Assembly (NCBI GenBank): GCA_022361275.1
Contig: JAKSBE010000374.1
Coordinates: 1-43,697 of the forward strand
DNA from: Kiloniellales bacterium
GTDB taxonomy: Bacteria > Pseudomonadota > Alphaproteobacteria > Kiloniellales > JAKSBE01
Direction: 5' to 3'
Length of the DNA stretch: 43,697 bases
Shown: positions 40,552-43,697 of the stretch, piece after piece
How the letters are laid out: the number at the start of each line of letters is the position of its first letter
Position numbering within the stretch: position 1 is the first letter of the stretch
Position numbers and translations under genes: made by a program
Notes under the pieces: generated by a model
The model's database searches: none
Told to the model about the DNA's origin: nothing
The model's input: the letters and a program-made list of their open reading frames with translations, nothing else

Positions 40552-43500
40552 ATGCGGATCAGGCGACAGTTCACCGAGGATGGCAAGGATGTCTACGAGA
40601 CGATCCCCTTCCGCAAGACGTCGAGCGAGATCCGCAACCCTGACGGCTCGGTGGTGTTCCAGCAATCGGACATCGAGGTGCCGACCGACTGGAGCCAGGT
40701 CGCCTGTGACATCCTGGCCCAGAAGTATTTCCGCAAGCGCGGCATTCCCGCCAAGCTGAAGCGCGTCGAGGAAAAGGACGTCCCGACCTGGCTGTGGCGC
40801 TCCGAGCCGGCCGGCAAGCCCGGGAAAGGCGGCAAGCGGCCGCACGCCGAGGGCGGCGAGACCTCGGCCAAACAGGTCTTCGACCGCTTGGCCGGGACCT
40901 GGACCTACTGGGGCTGGAAGGGCGGCTACTTCGACCAGGAAGACGACGCCCGCGCCTACTACGACGAGATGCGCTTCATGCTGGCGCGCCAGATGGCCGC
41001 GCCCAACTCGCCGCAGTGGTTCAACACCGGCCTCAACTGGGCCTACGGCATCGACGGCCCCAGCCAGGGCCACTACTACGTCGATTTCCGGAGCGGCAAG
41101 CTGACCAAGGCGGCCTCGGCCTACGAGCATCCCCAGCCGCACGCCTGCTTCATCCAGTCGGTCGGCGACGACCTGGTCAACGAGAACGGCATCATGGACC
41201 TCTGGGTCCGCGAGGCGCGGCTGTTCAAGTACGGCTCCGGCACCGGGACCAACTTCTCGCGCCTGCGCGGCGGGGGCGAGGCGCTGAGCGGCGGCGGCCG
41301 CTCCTCGGGCCTGATGAGCTTCCTGAAGATCGGCGACCGGGCCGCCGGCGCGATCAAGTCGGGCGGCACGACCCGGCGCGCCGCCAAGATGGTGACGGTC
41401 GACATCGACCACCCGGACATCGTCGACTACATCAACTGGAAGGCCGTCGAGGAGCAGAAGGTGGCGGCCCTGGTCACCGGCTCCAAGCTCTGCAGCCGGC
41501 ACCTCAACGCGGTGATCAAGGCCTGCCACGCCGCCCCCGAGACGGAGGACCCGGAGGCCGCCTTCGACGCCAAGCGCAACCCGCAGCTCAAGGCGGCGGT
41601 GCGTGCGGCCCGCAAGGCCATGGTGCCGGACAACTACATCCAGCGGGTGATCCAGTTCGCCCGCCAGGGCGCCACCTCGATCCAGTTCCGCACCTATGAC
41701 ACCGACTGGGATTCCGAAGCCTATCTGACCGTCTCCGGCCAGAACTCCAACAACTCGGTGCGCCTGACCAACGCGTTCCTGGAGGCGGTCGAGCAAGGCG
41801 GCACCTGGAAGCTGATCCGCCGCACCGACGGCAAGGTCTCGGATACCCTGCCGGCGCGGCAGCTCTGGGACCAGATCGCCGAGGCCGCCTGGTCCTGCGC
41901 CGACCCGGGCGTCCAGTTCGACACCACGATCAACGAGTGGCACACCTGCCCGCAGTCGGGCCGGATCAACGCCTCCAACCCCTGTTCGGAGTACATGTTC
42001 CTCGACGACACGGCCTGCAACCTGGCGTCGCTGAACCTGATGACCTTCCTGGGCAAGGACGGCCGCTTCGAGATCGAGGCCTATCGCCACGCCACCCGGC
42101 TCTGGACCCTGACCCTCGAGATCTCGGTCCTGATGGCCCAGTTCCCCTCCAAGGCCATCGCCGAGAAGTCCTACGAATTCCGCACCCTGGGGCTGGGCTA
42201 CGCCAATCTCGGCGGCCTGCTGATGGCCTGCGGCCTGAGCTACGACTCCGACGCCGGCCGGGCCATGGCCGCCGCTCTGACCGCGATCCTGACCGGCGAC
42301 GCCTACGCCGCCTCGGCCGAGATGGCCGGCGAACTGGGCACCTTCCCCGGCTACGGCGAGAACCGCGAGGCCATGCTGCGGGTGATCCGCAACCATCGCC
42401 GCGCCGCCCACGGCGAGGACGAGGGCTACGAGGGCCTCTCCATAGCTCCGGTGGCCCTGGACGGCGAGGCCTGTCCGGACCCGGCGCTGGTGTCGGCCGC
42501 CTGCGAGGCCTGGGACGAGGCATTCCGCCTCGGCGAGACGCACGGCTACCGCAACGCCCAGACCAGCGTCATCGCGCCGACCGGCACCATCGGCCTGGTC
42601 ATGGACTGCGACACCACCGGCATCGAGCCGGACTTTGCCCTGGTCAAGTTCAAGAAGCTGGCCGGCGGCGGCTACTTCAAGATCATCAACCGCACGGTCC
42701 CGGTGGCGCTCACGACCCTCGGCTACAACCAGACCCGGATCGAGGAGATCATCCGCTACGCGGTCGGCCACGGCACCCTGAAGGACGCGCCCGGGATCAA
42801 CCACGAGGCGCTGATCGAGAAGGGCTTCACGCAGGCCAGCCTGGACGCGGTCGAGGGCAGTCTGGGCAGCGCCTTCGACATCAAGTTCGCCTTCAACAAG
42901 TGGACCCTGGGCGAGGACTTCTGCACCAAGCACCTGGGCTTCAGCGCCGAGCAGTTGGACGACATGGCCTTCGACATGCTCGCCGCGCTGGGCTTCGGCA
43001 AGGACCAGGTCGAGGCCGCCAACACCTACTGCTGCGGCGCCATGACCCTGGAAGGCGCGCCGCACCTCAAGGCCGAGCACCTGCCGGTCTTCGACTGCGC
43101 CAACCCCTGTGGCCGGATCGGCAAGCGCTACCTCTCGGTCGGCAGCCACATCGAAATGATGGCGGCGGCCCAGCCCTTCATCTCGGGAGCGATCTCCAAG
43201 ACCATCAACATGCCCAACCACGGGACGGTCGAGGACTGCAAGAACGCCTACCTGCAGTCCTGGAAGCTGGGCCTCAAGGCCAACGCGCTCTACCGCGACG
43301 GCTCCAAGCTGTCGCAGCCGCTCTCCGCCGCCCTGCTGGAGGACGACGGCGCGGACGCCGAGGATATGGCCCCGGATCTGGCCCAGGATCTGGCCCAGGA
43401 TCTGGTCGAGGCCATCGTCGAGGCGCCGGCCGCGGCCCGGGCCGAGATCGTCGCCGAGCGGGTGATCGAGCGCATCGTCGAGCGCGGCACCGAGCGGGCC

Positions 43501-43697
43501 AAGCTGCCGGAACGGCGCAAGGGCTACACCCAGAAGGCGATCGTCGGCGGGCACAAGGTCTACCTGCGCACCGGCGAGTACGAGGACGGCCGCCTGGGCG
43601 AGATCTTCGTCGACATGCACAAGGAGGGCGCCGCCTTCCGCAGCCTGATGAACAACTTCGCGATCGCGATCTCGATCGGGCTGCAGTACGGCGTGCC
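40552..43697 (+). CDS. nrdJ: Vitamin B12-dependent (class II) ribonucleotide reductase, cut by window end
   Basis: At least 1048 residues, still open at the right edge. It makes deoxynucleotides using adenosylcobalamin as radical source. C199 (PHACFIQSV) and C489 ([10 protein letters not shown]) are the expected redox pair; C478 in NPCSEYMF is the thiyl-radical cysteine, with N476 and E480. [20 protein letters not shown] (from about residue 675) is the substrate-phosphate loop. A linker near residues 940-951 is coded by three 12-bp repeats ([12 protein letters not shown]), and the zinc-ribbon-type C-terminal part is beyond the window. The ATG at 40552 has GGGGG seven bases upstream. No cobalamin riboswitch is recognisable before it. 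Confidence 0.95.
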   Translation, partial: MRIRRQFTEDGKDVYETIPFRKTSSEIRNPDGSVVFQQSDIEVPTDWSQVACDILAQKYFRKRGIPAKLKRVEEKDVPTWLWRSEPAGKPGKGGKRPHAEGGETSAKQVFDRLAGTWTYWGWKGGYFDQEDDARAYYDEMRFMLARQMAAPNSPQWFNTGLNWAYGIDGPSQGHYYVDFRSGKLTKAASAYEHPQPHACFIQSVGDDLVNENGIMDLWVREARLFKYGSGTGTNFSRLRGGGEALSGGGRSSGLMSFLKIGDRAAGAIKSGGTTRRAAKMVTVDIDHPDIVDYINWKAVEEQKVAALVTGSKLCSRHLNAVIKACHAAPETEDPEAAFDAKRNPQLKAAVRAARKAMVPDNYIQRVIQFARQGATSIQFRTYDTDWDSEAYLTVSGQNSNNSVRLTNAFLEAVEQGGTWKLIRRTDGKVSDTLPARQLWDQIAEAAWSCADPGVQFDTTINEWHTCPQSGRINASNPCSEYMFLDDTACNLASLNLMTFLGKDGRFEIEAYRHATRLWTLTLEISVLMAQFPSKAIAEKSYEFRTLGLGYANLGGLLMACGLSYDSDAGRAMAAALTAILTGDAYAASAEMAGELGTFPGYGENREAMLRVIRNHRRAAHGEDEGYEGLSIAPVALDGEACPDPALVSAACEAWDEAFRLGETHGYRNAQTSVIAPTGTIGLVMDCDTTGIEPDFALVKFKKLAGGGYFKIINRTVPVALTTLGYNQTRIEEIIRYAVGHGTLKDAPGINHEALIEKGFTQASLDAVEGSLGSAFDIKFAFNKWTLGEDFCTKHLGFSAEQLDDMAFDMLAALGFGKDQVEAANTYCCGAMTLEGAPHLKAEHLPVFDCANPCGRIGKRYLSVGSHIEMMAAAQPFISGAISKTINMPNHGTVEDCKNAYLQSWKLGLKANALYRDGSKLSQPLSAALLEDDGADAEDMAPDLAQDLAQDLVEAIVEAPAAARAEIVAERVIERIVERGTERAKLPERRKGYTQKAIVGGHKVYLRTGEYEDGRLGEIFVDMHKEGAAFRSLMNNFAIAISIGLQYGV
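43369..43404 (+). repeat. Three in-frame 12-bp repeats in nrdJ
   Basis: GCCCCGGATCTG (43369-43380) is followed by two perfect copies of GCCCAGGATCTG (43381-43404). In nrdJ they encode alternating PDL/AQDL in the linker between the catalytic barrel and the C-terminal region. This looks like slippage expansion in a tolerant linker. Confidence 0.8.

Noticed and set aside
40342-43620. Very long open frame antisense to nrdJ
   Set aside because: It is a shadow of biased G/C third positions; the plus strand carries the complete class II reductase motifs, and the antisense product has no recognisable domain.
1-43697. tRNA, rRNA, CRISPR or mobile genes
   Set aside because: No T-loop/cloverleaf pattern, rRNA segment, regularly spaced repeat array, transposase, integrase or phage protein was found on either strand.

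Overview
The window is high-G+C DNA from an alphaproteobacterium, most likely of the Rhodospirillales/Kiloniellales type. The indicators are a mitochondrial-type complex I accessory subunit (NDUFA12), a DUF2155 protein, a vitamin B12-dependent ribonucleotide reductase, an RNase E of the alphaproteobacterial form (acidic insert in the S1 domain, Arg/Glu/Ala-rich tail ending in a GWWNR-type motif) and intergenic palindromes with TAGAGC ends. No species can be named from the sequence alone. It is a housekeeping segment: I see no rRNA, tRNA, transposase, phage gene, CRISPR array or plasmid function.

Layout. 316-3356 (minus): SCP2-like protein, mnmA and an alpha/beta hydrolase; 3434-3943 (plus): exported DUF302 protein. 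3981-8894 (minus): a sulfur and Fe-S unit read cysE > iscR > cysteine desulfurase > iscS > ferredoxin > tenA, with a good candidate IscR-type operator over a promoter in front of cysE. 9105-11168 (plus): small alpha/beta hydrolase and tyrS. 11206-14517 (minus): large AsmA/YhdP-type envelope protein, divergent from glnE > bcp > DUF455 > small membrane protein (14614-19297, plus). 19376-24401 (minus): periplasmic amidase, class A PBP1a and prfB, the last with an intact programmed +1 frameshift. 24893-27583 (plus): rne with a long leader. 27689-30494 (minus): divergent gamma-glutamyltransferase-like lipoprotein and an aminotransferase. 30478-35690 (plus): M48 protease > DsbA-like > aroQ > accB > accC > aat. 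35621-38094 (minus): NDUFA12 > MlaD-like MCE protein > methyltransferase > an 82-aa protein with a TTG start > DUF2155. 38236-40352 (plus): DUF6352-like protein and a DMT-family exporter. 40552 to the right edge: nrdJ, cut off by the window.

How the genes fit together. CysE makes O-acetylserine for cysteine synthesis, two desulfurases take sulfur from cysteine, the ferredoxin supplies electrons, and IscR probably senses cluster status and represses the unit. MnmA, nearby, uses desulfurase-derived sulfur for tRNA thiolation. No scaffold gene (iscU or sufBCD) is present here. AroQ, AccB and AccC serve shikimate and malonyl-CoA synthesis. PBP1a, the amidase, the YhdP-like protein, the MCE protein and the M48 protease are envelope functions.

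The most interesting signals are regulatory or structural: the IscR-like site; three TAGAGC-ended palindromes, two of which supply the stop codons of three genes; the canonical prfB frameshift; a gamma-glutamyltransferase homologue without its catalytic threonine; possible NrdR boxes before nrdJ; and short tandem duplications sitting on or just after stop codons. I found no convincing wholly new multi-gene system.
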